DNA of 64,000 nucleotides. Origin: CAVUXJ01 sp963814975 (GTDB taxonomy: Bacteria; Acidobacteriota; Vicinamibacteria; Vicinamibacterales; CAVVIG01). This document shows, piece after piece, positions 51,700 to 63,768 of the stretch (its first letter is position 1; each line of letters starts with the position of its first letter). The stretch is taken from the NCBI GenBank assembly GCA_963814975.1, contig CAWFFB010000032.1:62001-126000 (forward strand), in the 5' to 3' direction. A program made the translations under genes and the position numbers. The notes beneath the pieces are model-generated. The model saw nothing but the letters and a program-made list of their open reading frames with translations, did not search any database and was not told where the DNA came from.

Positions 51700-54264
51700 G
51701 TGGCGCGCGATACGCTCATCGACGTCTTCCAGGAATTCGTCGCGGCTCGAGGCGAGTTTCTCGTGTATGACGACGGATTCAGGAGCCGCACCTTCACGTA
51801 TGCGGAGGTAGGCCGTGCCGCCCGAGGCTTTGCCGCGCGTCTCCACGAGGCGGGACTTCGCAAGGGCGACAAGGTCGTGTTCTTCAGCGAAAACCGTCCC
51901 GAGTGGATCGCCGCATTCTGGGGCTGCCTGCTCTGCGGCGTCGTCGTCGTGCCGATCGACTACCGCTCGTCGCCCGATTTTCTGGCGCGCGTCAGCCGGA
52001 TCGTCGCGGCGAAACTCGTCCTGGTCGGCCAGGACGTGCCGGTCCTCGCCGGCACGCCTCGCCGCGCACGTCTGGCACCTCCATGAAATTGGGTGGCGCG
52101 ACGGCAGCCCGCCGGCGGTCGTCCTGTCGCGCGACGACGTCGCCGAGATCATTTTCACGTCAGGGGCAACGGCGGAGCCGAAGGGCGTCATCATCACCCA
52201 CCGGAACGTTCTCGCCAACATCGTGCCGGTCGAACGCGAGGTCCTGAAGTATCGCAAGTGGGGACGGCCGTTCTTTCCGCTCCGCTTCCTGAACCTCCTG
52301 CCTCTGAGCCACATGTTCGGGCAGGCGATGGCCACATTCATTCCGCCGATGCTGCCCGGGGTCGTGGTTTTCATGCGCGGGTACAACCCGGCCGAGATCG
52401 TGTCGCAAATCAAGACGCCGCCGGGTGTCGGTGCTGGTGTGCGTGCCGAAGATTCTCGATGTGCTGCGCGAGCATGCACTCAGGGTCGCACCCGCAGCGA
52501 CCCCGCCGCGTCATCGACTTCCGGGCGCCGGCGAAGGGCGCCGAAGCGGGCTCGCCCGCTCCCGCAGCAGGTCCGCGGGTCCGAGGCAGCATTTCGTGCG
52601 GCGCTGGTGGCGATACCGCCACGTGCACCGGATGTTCGGCCTGAAATTCTGGGCGTTCATCGTCGGCGCCGCTCCGCTCGACCCCGAGCTCGAGGCGTTC
52701 TGGGGCGAGCTGGGGTTCGTCGTGATCCAGGGATACGGCCTCACCGAAACCGCGCCGATCGTCAGCCTCAATCACCCGTTCGGCACCAAGAGGGGCTCGG
52801 TCGGGAAGGCGATGGCCGGCGTGGACGTCAAGATCGCGCCCGACGGCGAGATTCTCGTCCGCGGCGAAAACGTGACGACGGGATACTTCAACGCCGCGGA
52901 GGAGACGGCGCGAGCGTTCGAGGACGGCTGGTTTCACACCGGCGACATCGGCGAGATCGGCGAGGGACGGGCAGCTGTTCATCCGCGGACGCAAGAAGGA
53001 GATGATCGTCACGCCCGAAGGGCTCAATGTCTTTCCCGAAGACGTCGAGCGCGTGCTGATCCGCACCGCCGGCGTCCGCGACGCTGCCGTCGTCGGCGTG
53101 CCGGGGACAGCGGGCGGCAGCGACGAGCGGGTCAATGCCGTGCTCGTCCTCGATCCGGCGTCGATCCCGACGCCGTGGTCCGGGCGGCGAACATCGCGCT
53201 CGCGGATCATCAGAAAATCCGGCGCGCCATCGTGTGGCCCGAGCCCGAGCTGCCGCGCACCGAAGGCACCCGCAAGCTGAAGCGCGCGGTGATCCGCGAC
53301 TGGGTGCAGAGCGGCGGCGCGCCGCCGCCGGCGGCGGCGGCGGGCGATCCGCTGGCCGCGCTCATCGCCAAACATGCGGCCGGGCCGACCTGTCGCCGCA
53401 GACGACGATCGACGAGCTGGGCCTGAGCTCGCTCGAGCGCGTCGAGCTGATGGTGGCGCTCGAGGACGCGTTTCAGACGCGCATCGACGAGGGCGCGTTC
53501 TCCGAGGCGCGAGATCTGTCCGAGCTGCGGGCGCTCGTCGACGGGCCGCGAGCGGCGATGCGCCGCCCGGCCGAGCCTGTGGACTTTCCCGCTGGAACCG
53601 ATCCTGGCTGGCGCGCGACGATTCGGCGCCTCAGCCTGCCCACGTGGATCCTTCCGCTGGCGCGCGTGTTCGCACACATTCGCGTCGAGGGACGCGAGCA
53701 GCTGCGCGCGATCGACGCGCCGGTGATCTTCGCCGCGAACCATCAAAGCCACATGGACACGCCGGTGATCCTGGCGGCGCTGCCGGCGCGGCTGCGCTAC
53801 CGCCTCGCGCCCGCGATGGCGAAGGAATTCTTCAAGGCGCATTTCTTCCCCGAGCAACACGGCCGCAAAGCCTGGTTCACCAACAGCCTCAACTACTACC
53901 TCGCGGCGCTGTTCTTCAACGCGTTCCCGCTGCCGCAGCGCGAAGCCGGCGCGCGGCAGACGCTGCGCTATATCGGCGAGGTGCTCGGCGACGGGTTTCT
54001 CGGTGCTGATTTTCCCGGAGGGACGGCGGACTGAGACGGGCGAGATCGATCGGTTCCGTCCGGGCATCGGCATGATCGCCTCGCGCCTCGGCGTGCCGGT
54101 CGTGCCGGTGCGGATCGAGGGCCTGGACAAGGTGCTGCATCACACCTGGCGGATGGCGCGGCCCGGCCGGGTCCGCGTGGCGTTCGGCGCGCCGATGCGG
54201 CTGGTTGGCGATGACTACGAAGCGACTGGCGAAACAGGTCGAGGAGGCGGTAAGAGCGTTGTAA
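51700..54264 (+). CDS. fused acyl-AMP ligase, acyl carrier and acyltransferase, frame breaks
   Basis: About 850 residues when restored from several frames. (1) Acyl-AMP/CoA ligase, residues 1-540: IIFTSGATAEPKGVIITHRN (AMP-binding), VIQGYGLTETAPIVSLNHP, GWFHTGDIGEI and GRKKEMIVTPEGLNVFP. (2) A carrier-like segment with TIDELGLSSLERVELMVALEDAF, where the second Ser fits the phosphopantetheine site. (3) A PlsC-type acyltransferase: AANHQSHMDTP (HxxxxD), LIFPEGRR. The order ligase-carrier-acyltransferase suggests a single protein that activates a fatty acid and moves it to a lysophospholipid or alcohol. GTG start with CATAAT seven bases upstream. Breaks near 52065, 52420, 52500, 52965, 53170, 53385, 54000 and 54225. 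Confidence 0.82.
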
Positions 54265-54434
54265 CGAGGCTGTTCAGCCGTGGGCGCGTTCAGTGCTTCA
54301 CGCTAATTGGCCGACTGCCCCCCAAAGCCGAGGCCGCGAGTTGACTGAGAGCTGGTCGCTGAGTAACTGTTTGGCAGACTGTCACCTGCCGCATGTGGCA
54401 CAATAATTGTTTAACAGAAAGGAACGCTAGCCGT

Positions 54435-54653
54435 TTGAGCAAGGACGATCTCATCGACATGCAGGGCACCGTCGTCGCGGTTCACAGCGGCGGGCTTTAC
54501 CGCGTGCAGTGTGACGCCGGCCACGAGGTGCTGGCCCAGCTCAGCGGCCGAATGCGCCGCTTCCGCATCAAGGTCGTCCCCGGAGATCGCGTGACCGTCG
54601 GCGTGTCGCCGTACGATCCGGTCCGGGGCATCATCACCTTCCGCGCTCGCTAG
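54435..54653 (+). CDS. infA: translation initiation factor IF-1
   Basis: Seventy-two residues, the usual IF-1 length, if started at TTG: (M)SKDDLIDMQGTVVAVHSGGLYRVQC, then HEVLAQLSGRMRRFRIKVVPGDRVTVGVSPYD, the S1-like OB fold of IF-1. IF-1 binds the 30S A site during initiation. An AAAGGA ribosome site lies upstream. The frame stays open to an ATG at 54393 but that part is not conserved. Followed by a DEAD-box helicase gene. Confidence 0.93.
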   Translation: MSKDDLIDMQGTVVAVHSGGLYRVQCDAGHEVLAQLSGRMRRFRIKVVPGDRVTVGVSPYDPVRGIITFRAR

Positions 54654-54800
54654 CCAGAACACGTTTGAATTCCAACACAACTGATCACTCACCATCGTCG
54701 CCGACGGCCGCGGCGACCCGCGCGCGGCCACGCCCGACGCGGCCCGGCCACCCGGCATCCTCGTCCGTCAGCACCGGGCGTGCCCGCGCTCGGAGCCGAC

Positions 54801-55943
<1,143 letters not shown>

Positions 55944-55947
<4 letters not shown>

Positions 55948-56225
55948 GAATCGGGATGTCTGATCCGTTTTCGCCTCCCGGTGCACCGGCAGAGCTCCCG
56001 CGGCAAATGAGTGTCGAGCCGGCGCCGCAGTCCGAGGCAGTGATCAAGTTCAAGTCGTGCCGCTGGCGCCGTCCGCCCGAAGACGGTCCCGAATGCTGCG
56101 GCCACCGCGACGTCCTGCCGATCGCCGGCACCAGCTTCAACCCCGAAGCGTGGTGCCCGGACTGCGCGTTCTTCAAGCTCCGCCGCACGCCGAAGAAGCG
56201 AAGCCCCGAAGACTACCGATACTAG
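55944..56225 (+). CDS. small Cys-containing hypothetical protein
   Basis: Ninety-three residues starting with ATGA overlapping the helicase stop, so it is translationally coupled to it. After a Pro-rich start, FKSCRWRRPPEDGPECCGHRDVLPIAG and WCPDCAFFKLRR give four or five cysteines in a zinc-ribbon-like layout (CCGH, CPDC). The end is basic. A role in RNA or protein binding with the helicase is plausible; unproven. Confidence 0.65.
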
Positions 56226-56334
56226 TCCCGGCACATCTGAAACCGCCGCCGCATTCCGACTCGAGGTCGAGCCGTTTCAAGCCAAATCCTCTCGTGCGCG
56301 CGCAGATCGATTTCCTCGACGCCTTGAAGTCGAC

Positions 56335-56396
56335 TTGAGCCACGCAACACGAAGACACCAAATCCCGACGAAGGGAATTCTCTCGTGCGTTCGAGG
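56335..56396. repeat. short micro-repeat (CACGAAGACAC word)
   Basis: GCCACGCAACACGAAGACACC on the left and CTCGTGCGTTCGAGG on the right. The CACGAAGACAC word is the same as in the array at 16449-16540, 40 kb away. Confidence 0.5.
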
Positions 56397-57629
56397 TTAT
56401 TCTGAAAACTCCTTCGCCAGCTCGACCCATTCGCCTTTCGGCGCGAGCTGCTGATAGCGCGCGCCAGTGCGGCCGGGCCTCATCCGACTGGCCCATCTTC
56501 TCGAGCGTGACCGCCAGGTAGAAGTGCGTATCGGCGTAGAACGGGTTGAGGCGGAGCGCTTCCCCGTAGCATGACTGTGCGTCTCTGAATCGTCCGAGAT
56601 CGTGATAGATGTTGCCGAGGTTGAAATGGGCCTCGAAGAAATCCGACTCGAGGCCGATGGCGCGCTCGTACAGCGCCTGCGCTTCGGCAAGCTCGTCGCG
56701 GCTGTAATGGATGTTGGCCAGATTGATCAGCGCGGCGACCAGATGCGGATCGAGCTCTAGCGCCTTGCGATACGCGGCCGCTGCCTCTTCCAGCCTCGAC
56801 TCATCGCCATCGTCGAGTGCCGAAGCCTGACGGAAATACTCTTCGGCGCCGACGCGGTCGTAGGTTCGCCGGCCGCGAGCGGTGTGGCGAGCCGGCTGCG
56901 GCCCGCCGCTGCAGCGTCAGGATCTTGGCCGGCGCGGCGTCGAGCCGGAAATCGAACGCCAGCTGACCATGGCGCGACGCAATCAGGCCACGTACCACGC
57001 TCCTGAAGCGCCACGCCCTGGCTGAGCTCGTCGTTCGCCTGTTTGATGACGCCAAGGTCAGGAAACGCGAAAAAGGTGTCGGCGTTGGTGCGCAGGACGG
57101 GCCGGATCACCCCGCATTTCACCAGATAGCGCACGTGATCTTCGCGAAGGGCGCGATAGCGCGCCATCAGGTCGCGCATGGCGTGATACTGCCGCTTCAG
57201 CGCCTCAGGCGTCGGCACGCCGGCCAGCCGGCAAAACTCGTCCTCGCTGATGATGTCGATGCGCGCCGGCGTCTCAGCGTTCAGCTCTTCGGCGCGTTTC
57301 AGCTTGTTGCTCTTGTCGCGGACGGTCCGGCGTTCGCGCGCGAAAGGTGCCAAATGCCCTTCGGCCAGGCTCGCCGAAGCACCAGGCGACGGCGGGCGGC
57401 TGAGCACAGCCGGCGGATACGGTTCCGGATCGGACGCCGGGCCGAATCCTTCCGATCCCACCACGAGCATCGTCGTCTTCGCGCTGACCTCGTCGGCCGA
57501 CTCGCCGCCCAGGCGGGCGACAAGCGCCCGCGCATCCTTGCGGCCAAGCGAGCTGAGTTTTCCGGTGAACACGACGAGCTGTCCCGCAAGTGGTTGATGA
57601 CCGGGCCGGTCGGGGGAGAGCGAGGACAA
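56397..57629 (-). CDS. BRCT-MerR-TPR multidomain protein, frame breaks
   Basis: About 410 residues restored. (1) Residues 1-75, BRCT-like: GQLVVFTGKLSSLGRKDARALVARLGGE, TMLVVGSEG, like the ligase-type BRCT. (2) Residues 100-190, MerR-like: DIISEDEFCRLAGVPTPEALKRQY, GVIRPVLRTNADTFFAFPDLGVIKQANDEL. (3) C-terminal tetratricopeptide repeats: AAAAYRKALELDPHLVAALINLANIHY, FFEAHFNLGNIYHDLGRFRDA, NPFYADTHFYLAVTLEKMGQ. Breaks near 57000, 56890 and 56480. The mix of a DNA-end-type domain, a DNA-binding fold and a protein scaffold suggests a signalling or repair adaptor; the function is not established. Confidence 0.75.
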
Positions 57630-57649
57630 GCGGTTTCTCGGCAGAATCA

Positions 57650-57790
57650 GCTTTCAACTCTCAGTCGTCAGCTCCGAAGCCTACAGGCTGATCACAGCTG
57701 ACAGCCGTGAGCGAAAAACTGCTAGCTGCTCGCTGAATTGATCGAGATTGAAGATGGCTGAGAATGTTCGTGAAGTCAATTGTAAAGTTA
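57650..57790. repeat. fold-back micro-repeat array (AGCTGTC/GCTGAC words)
   Basis: Left: CAGTCGTCAGCTCCGAAGCC; middle and right: GGCTGATCACAGCTGACAGCCGTGAGCG and CTGCTAGCTGCTCGCTG. It lies between the divergent BRCT-MerR-TPR and glucokinase genes and would overlap both promoters. Confidence 0.6.
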
Positions 57791-57797
57791 TGGCGCG

Positions 57798-58763
57798 ATG
57801 CTTCTCGCAGGCGACATCGGGGGGACCAAGACGCTTCTCGGATTGTTCGACCGCGCGGTCCCGCGACCTCATCCGATTGCCAGCCGGGTCTTCGCCACGC
57901 TCGAGTACAGCGATCTGTCGACGATGATCTCGGTGTTCGAGAGCGAAGCTGCTGTAACGCACTCCGACATCGAAGCCGCTGCCTTCGGCGTCGCGGGTCC
58001 CGTGATCGGGACGTCTGCTCAGCTGACCAACGTGCCGTGGGGCGTCGATGCTCGACGCCTGGCGGAGACGCTCGACATTGACCGGGTAAGTCTGCTGAAC
58101 GACCTGCAGGCGATGGCGTATGCGGTTCCGGTGCCTGCACTCCGCCGAGCTTCATGTGCTTCAAGAGGGCGTCGCAGCCGCCGGCGGGAACATGGCGCTC
58201 ATCGCGGCCGGAACGGGACTGGGGGAAGCGCTCCTGCATTTCGTGGACGGCCGGTTCGTTCCGTCGCCGTGCGAAGGTGGGCACGCGGATTTCGCCGCGC
58301 GGACCGAGCGGGACATTGCGGTGCTGCGCGCACTCATCCAGCGTTACAAGCGCGCATCGGTCGAACACGTCGTATCCGGACCTGGCCTGGTCAACCTGTA
58401 CCGCGCGATCCACGGCGGACCGTGTGACGCCGGCACAGACGAGGAGAGTCGTGGCGCGCCGGCCGCCATTACCAGCGCCGCCCTCGAAGGGCGCTGCGGT
58501 GCATGCGTGGAGACCCTCGCCGCTTTCATGGAGGCGTATGGCGCCGAAGCCGGCAACCTGGCGCTACGCACCGTCGCCACCGGCGGGCTATTCGTTGGCG
58601 GGGGCATCGCCCCCAAGATTCTTCCGGCGCTTGCGGACGGACGTTCTTGGGTGCCTTCCGCGACAAGGCGCCGCTGGACGATCTGATGGCCAGAATCCCG
58701 GTCAAGGTGATCCTCCACGCTAAGGCGGGTCTGCTCGGTGCGGCAGTGTACGCTCAGGGCTAG
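57798..58763 (+). CDS. glk: glucokinase, frame breaks
   Basis: About 320 residues restored. Seen: LLAGDIGGTKTLLGLF (phosphate 1), AAFGVAGPVIG, LTNVPWGVDARRLAETL, VSLLNDLQAMAYAVP (catalytic Asp region), IAAGTGLGEALLH, CEGGHADFA and FVGGGIAPKI (adenosine). These are the blocks of the bacterial Glk family that phosphorylates glucose with ATP. Breaks near 58137 and 58650 join the three frames. ATG start. Confidence 0.88.
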
Positions 58764-58770
58764 AGCGATT

Positions 58771-61700
58771 CTAGATGTGGGGGATCGATGTGCCTGCAAC
58801 CAGGTAATCGAACCAGGCGTTCGACAGCTTTTCCTGCAGCGTGTTCTGGCGGAGTCGTGCGGCGAGGTTGGGAAAATCGACGCGGTCCATGTCCTGATCC
58901 TGATTGAAGCACGAGAAGATGATCGTTTCATGGCCCGTCACCGGATCGACGTGCTTCTGGAGACACTGCGCGCACACTTCCTTCATCATGCACTGCATCG
59001 GGGAGTTGATGCTGGCGATGGCCGCGTGATCGCTCTTCAAATACGGTGCAAGCACGCCGTGCCGCGCCGCCTTGACGGCCGCCATCATGCGGTCGGAGCC
59101 GATCGCGATGATGCGATCGACCGTGTCCAGGCCGACGAGCGGCCTCCCGAGTGCGCCCGCCTGATACGCCAGCATCGCCTGCACGATGTTGCCGCGGAAG
59201 TGCGAGTCCTGCGGCCGGCCGGGGTAATCGCTGCGCCGGTGTCGGTGCTCCAGACGACCTGATCCGTCGCCGCTTCGATCTCCTCCCGCTTGAAAAGGTC
59301 CTCCCCTTTCTTGTAGCCGGCGAAGTAGATCACCTTGTTGCCGCATTCGCGCATGGCCTTGGCGATGGAGAAGAGGACAGCATTGCCGAGGCCGCCGCCC
59401 AGGAGCAGCACGTTCTGGCCCCGCGGAATCTCGGTCGGCGCCCCCGTGGGGCCCATCACCACGACCGGCTCGCCCTTCTTCAGAGTACGCGACGAGACGG
59501 CTCGACACGCCGAGCTCCAGCGCGATCAGCGACAGCAGGCCCTTGTCCTTGTCGACCCACGCGCCGGTGAGCGCAATGCCTTCCATCAGCAGCGGGACCT
59601 CCGTGGCGGGCGAGCGAGAGTCCGCCCGTTCATGGGAGCCGGAGGCTGTCGCCGCGGGACGCGGGACCCGCGGGGCGAGCGATTCGTAGTTCTGCAGACG
59701 GTAAAACTGCCCCGGATGGAAATGCCGCGCCGCCGCCGGCGCCTTGACGATCACTTCGACGATGGTCGGCGTCAGACGCACGACGTCCTCCACGCGGGCC
59801 GTCAGGTCGTCGTCGAGACGTGAAAGAAGCGCCGCCCACGCGCGATCGCGCTGCTCCTGGGCGGCGGGGTCGAGCGCCGCCAGCTCGCGCGCGAACAGCT
59901 CCACGATTTTCGGATAGCCATCTTTCGCCGAGGCCATGGCTTTGACGACGTTGCCCGGCGTACCGCGGATGATTGTCGCCGTAGTAGGTAACGAGGCGGC
60001 CGCCCGAATCGTACGACGTGAAGAAACCGGTCGGATCGGGTGTCAGCTGAACACTGCCGTCCGCGTTCAGCGACGCGCGGTGGGGCTGAAAGAACTTCTT
60101 TTTGGAATCGAGTTGGAATGTGTTCGGTGCTTCCTTTTCGCAGGTGATGTTGGGGGACGTACCGGCGGCCACCAGCGCCGAGCGCGCCGGCAGCGTGACG
60201 TGTGGCTCCTGCCCATCCTGCCTTATCTGACCTTCCCGCTTGAAGACCATCGCGGCCAGGGCGCCAAGCGCGTCCGGCGCGGCCTCGAGCGGGTTGAGGT
60301 TCTCCGCGAACGCAATCCCTTCTTCGAGCGCCTTGATGACTTCCTCATGATTTAGCCGGTAGGCGGGCGAATCGACGAGTCGCTTCCTGTACGCGATGGT
60401 GACACCACCCCACGAGCGGACCAGTGGAATGAAATTGGGCGCTTCGCCCGCCTCTGCTGCCCGGGCGCGCTCGTCGCGAATGGCGCGGCCGTGCCGGCAG
60501 AATTCATCGAGCAGGGCGAGCTCTTCGGCGTCGTAGATCGCCCGGAGGCTTGCCTCGCCAAGTGCCGCCACCAGCGTCTGGTACTGCAGCAGCGCCTTCT
60601 CGACCTGCAGCGGGTAGTACGCCATCAGCTCCGTGGCCGTATCGATCGCAGTAAGGCCGCCGCCGATGATGACCGCGGGCAGCCGAGCCAGCAGGTTCGG
60701 CAACGCTTCGCGCTTGAAGGCACCGGTCAGCTGAAGCGCCATCAGGAAGTCGCTGGCTTTTCTGATCCCCCGGATCAGGTTGTTGTTGATGTCGATGATC
60801 GTCGGACGTCCGGCACCTGCCGCGATGGCGACGTGATCGAACCCATACCCCCAGGCGTCCTCAATCGGGATGGTGCCGCCGAACCTGACACCACCATACA
60901 TCTTGAGGCCGGGCCGCCGGGCAAGCGTCAGGTGCAGCAGTGTCAGAAAGTTCTTGTCCCACCGGACGGTGATGCCATATTCCGACACGCCGCCGAAGCC
61001 TTCGAGCACCCGCTCGTCGAGCGGCCGGTAGATCGCGCTCCAGTCGCGGATGGGTGGGGGCGGTTCGCCCCGGACCCCGAGGAGGGCCTCCGGCAGCGGC
61101 TCGATTTTCAAACCATCGATCCCGACGACGCCGAACCCCTCGTTCACGAGGTAATGCGCCAACGTATACCCAGCGGGGCCCAGGCCCACCACGAGGACCT
61201 TCTTGCCGTTGTACGGCAGTGCATAAGGCCGGCGGACGTTCAGCGGGTTCCACCGCGTCAGCAGCCCGTAGATCTCGACGCCGAAGGGCAGCGCGAGCAC
61301 ATCGGTCAGGACCCCGGTCTCGATCTGCGGAATGTTGACTGGCTCCTGCTTCTGGTAGATGCACGACTTCATGCAATCGTTGCAGATCCGGTGGCCGGTA
61401 CCTGGACACATCGGATTGTCCAGCGCGACGAGTGCGAGAGCGCCGAGCGCGTCGCCCTGCTTCCTGAGCGCGTGCATCTCCGAGATCTTCTCGTCGAGCG
61501 GGCATCCGGCCAGCTCGATGCCGAGCGGATTGACCGCCACCCGGCCGTCCTTCTCGTAAAGGCCTTTGGAGCAGGAGTCCTTGTCGCGCTCGTGGCAGAG
61601 CACGCAGTAGTGAATCTCGCTCAGGATCTCGCGCGGTTGCATCCGTGCATCGGTCAACTTGAAGCCGTCACGATTGCGGAGACGCCGGGCAGGCCCTACC

Positions 61701-62474
61701 ATCGCTTCTGGCAGCTCTGGAATCGGTCGATCCACATCGACCAGGTGCCAATAGTCGAGCGTTGCCGGAAACCTGAACACGACCCAGTGCCGGTGCGCCG
61801 GATCGTGTATCCGCGCCGCGCACCAGCGTTTCAGGCTCTCGATCCGGGCCGTGAGATCTGAGGCTCCAGACGTGAAACTTGAGACTTTCGCGTTTTCGCT
61901 CTTCTCCTGGTCCATGAGCGCGCAGCCGGCGCGGGCGATCGCCAGCTCCAGATCTTCCAGATCCGGCTGAAGCCCGAGACTGCGTACGTCATCACCTCCA
62001 ACGTTGCGTACGTCGTGCCTGCCGTTAGGCGGACCGTCTTGAGCCTGACGTACATCCGCGACAAGCCTGGCCACGACCGCCTCGTCTTCTGCGGACACCG
62101 TGACCCGCGGCTCTGGTTTTGAGAAGCGGCAGCGCGCGACGGCGCACGAAGTCCACCTTGAAACGGAAGAGATCGTCCTGCGCGCGAGTGGCGGCATCGA
62201 GTGCCCGCGCCTCGGGTTCGACGTGGAACAGCCGGGTGATGAACCGGCTGACATGCGCCGCCATCGTCATGAGGAGATTCGACACCTCCACGGGCGGCCG
62301 TCGCGCATCGGGCTCTCGGCGATATGCGTCCCAGGCGCGCCAGAACGCCGGGTCGGCCGCCTGCACTTCTTCGTTGAACCGGTCGGCCAGCGAGGCCAGC
62401 CTGGCGGGGTCGTGAAGGTCCGCAAACGTGTATCCAGGCACGCCAAGTGGCGTATGGGCGGTGTATGGGGTCAT
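58771..62474 (-). CDS. giant NfnB-NfnA-like flavoprotein fusion, frame breaks
   Basis: About 1230 residues restored. (1) N-terminal helical part (MTPYTAHTPLGVPGYTFADLHDP ...). (2) An iron-sulfur region CVLCHERDKDSCSKG, AGCPLDEK and CPGTGHRICNDCMKSC. (3) A GltD/NfnB-like two-dinucleotide core: VLVVGLGPAGYTLAHYLV (FAD) and PAVIIGGGLTAIDTATELM (NAD(P)H). (4) A FNR/PyrK-like C-terminal half: HFHPGQFYRLQNY (flavin), ENVLLLGGGLGNAVLFSIAKAM-type NAD site (NVLLLGGGLGNA), and a 2Fe-2S block CMMKEVCAQCLQKH then FSCFNQDQD. Same parts as NfnB and NfnA in one chain. Known Nfn enzymes couple NADH, NADPH and ferredoxin. Breaks near 62115, 59960, 59485 and 59225. Confidence 0.8.
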
Positions 62475-62592
62475 CGTCGAGGTGCGGTCCCTTATCCAAG
62501 GCGGCGTTCATGGGAGGCCAACCTGCCGAACGTCCGTCATCTAGTGCAGAGCTTCGGAGCTGCCACGTCAGATCATCGAAGATATTGAAGGA

Positions 62593-62598
62593 TACAAT
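62593..62598 (+). promoter_or_regulatory. TACAAT -10 box close to a start codon
   Basis: TACAAT ends four bases before the first ATG (62603) and seven before the second (62606) of the DUF3108 gene. No Shine-Dalgarno sequence can fit between, so a leaderless transcript starting at the second ATG is likely. Confidence 0.6.
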
Positions 62599-62602
62599 AC
62601 GG

Positions 62603-63409
62603 ATGATGAGATTTGCTGCTGCCGCGGCACTCGGCCTGCTGATGCTGACCGTGCCGGCAGCCTCGCTGTCTCCATCCCAGACACCGCGCCCGCCGGCGGG
62701 CACCGGACGAGCGCAGCAACTGCCCGAGCCGGCCGTTCCTTTCAAGGTCGGCGAAACACTCGCGTACGACGTATCGTGGTCCTCGTTTCTCGTCGCCGGA
62801 ACGGCCACTACCACGGTCCAGGAGAAACGGCCGTCGTACGACTCGATTGCTTACTACGTCGTCGCCGAAGGGCGGCCGCTGCCAATGCTCGCAAGGCTCT
62901 ACAATCTCTATTACAAGATGGACGCGCTGGTGGACAGCCGCACGCTGATGTCGCAGCGTGGTTCGCTGTATGCCGAGCAAGGCGACGACCACCGGCTCGC
63001 GGCGACCCGATTCGATCGGGCGGCGCGGCGGGCCTTTTACGAGGTGCAGGCCGAGCAGACCACGAAATCCGACTACGCCGTGCCCCCCGGGACCCAGGAC
63101 GGCCTTGCGGTGCTTTACGCGCTTCGAACGCGGGTGTTCAAGGCCGGCGATCGCGTCGCGACACCGGTTGCCGATGGCGGCACGCTCTACACAGTCAGTG
63201 CGGAGATCGCGGCGCCGGAAATGGTGCGCGTGCCCCTCGGCGAGTTCTCGGCCTGGAACCTCAAGGTCAGCATTGTCGACGGGCAGGGACAATCCGCCTG
63301 GAAGAACGTCGCGATCTGGATCTCCAACGACGCCCGCCGCCTTCCGCTCAAGATGCAGGCGGAATTGTCCATGGGACACTTCGTGCTCGCGCTGCGCGAA
63401 GCACGCTGA
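62603..63409 (+). CDS. secreted DUF3108 protein
   Basis: A 268-residue exported protein: signal peptide (MMRFAAAAALGLLMLTVPAASL), a Pro-rich linker, then PFKVGETLAYDVSWSSFLVAGTATTTVQEKR, YYVVAEGRPLPMLARLYNLYYKMDALVD and WISNDARRLPLKMQAEL, the blocks of DUF3108 periplasmic proteins. Function unknown. A second copy of its core begins at 63769 and is cut by the window end. Confidence 0.88.
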   Translation: MMRFAAAAALGLLMLTVPAASLSPSQTPRPPAGTGRAQQLPEPAVPFKVGETLAYDVSWSSFLVAGTATTTVQEKRPSYDSIAYYVVAEGRPLPMLARLYNLYYKMDALVDSRTLMSQRGSLYAEQGDDHRLAATRFDRAARRAFYEVQAEQTTKSDYAVPPGTQDGLAVLYALRTRVFKAGDRVATPVADGGTLYTVSAEIAAPEMVRVPLGEFSAWNLKVSIVDGQGQSAWKNVAIWISNDARRLPLKMQAELSMGHFVLALREAR

Positions 63410-63564
63410 AGATCGGGGGCATCGCTTTACCAGCCCCGGACGCGAAGCTCGGTCGATTCACGGGCGCCGGGCCGACCGAACCCCGGCATCCATCCGATCC
63501 GAGACCGACCCGTTGGATGCGCTAAAATGAGTCGCCTCGCCCTCATCCGTTGCGGTGTGATGCC

Positions 63565-63765
63565 TTGAAAATACTGGTCAACGGTGATCCGTTCGAAATC
63601 ACCGCTCCGCTGACGGTCACCGGTCTCCTCACGCAGCTCGAGATCGACGCCAGGCGCGTGGCCGTCGAGCACAACCTCGTGGTGCTGAAGCGCGCCGCGT
63701 TCGAAACAACCGAGATCCGCGAAGGAGACCAGATCGAGATCGTGAACTTTGTCGGAGGCGGCTAA
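63565..63765 (+). CDS. thiS: sulfur carrier protein ThiS
   Basis: Sixty-six residues from TTG: (M)KILVNGDPFEITAPLTVTGLLTQLEI, then DQIEIVNFVGGG. The ubiquitin-like fold and terminal Gly-Gly mark a ThiS; its C-terminus becomes a thiocarboxylate that gives sulfur to the thiazole of thiamine. The chain ends in three glycines. A second TTG five codons upstream is possible. No thiG follows; it sits between two DUF3108 genes. Confidence 0.88.
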   Translation: MKILVNGDPFEITAPLTVTGLLTQLEIDARRVAVEHNLVVLKRAAFETTEIREGDQIEIVNFVGGG

Positions 63766-63768
63766 GCG

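Noticed and set aside
52410..54130. Long open frames opposite the ligase-acyltransferase gene
   Set aside because: Shadows in GC-rich DNA; the plus strand carries all conserved motifs.
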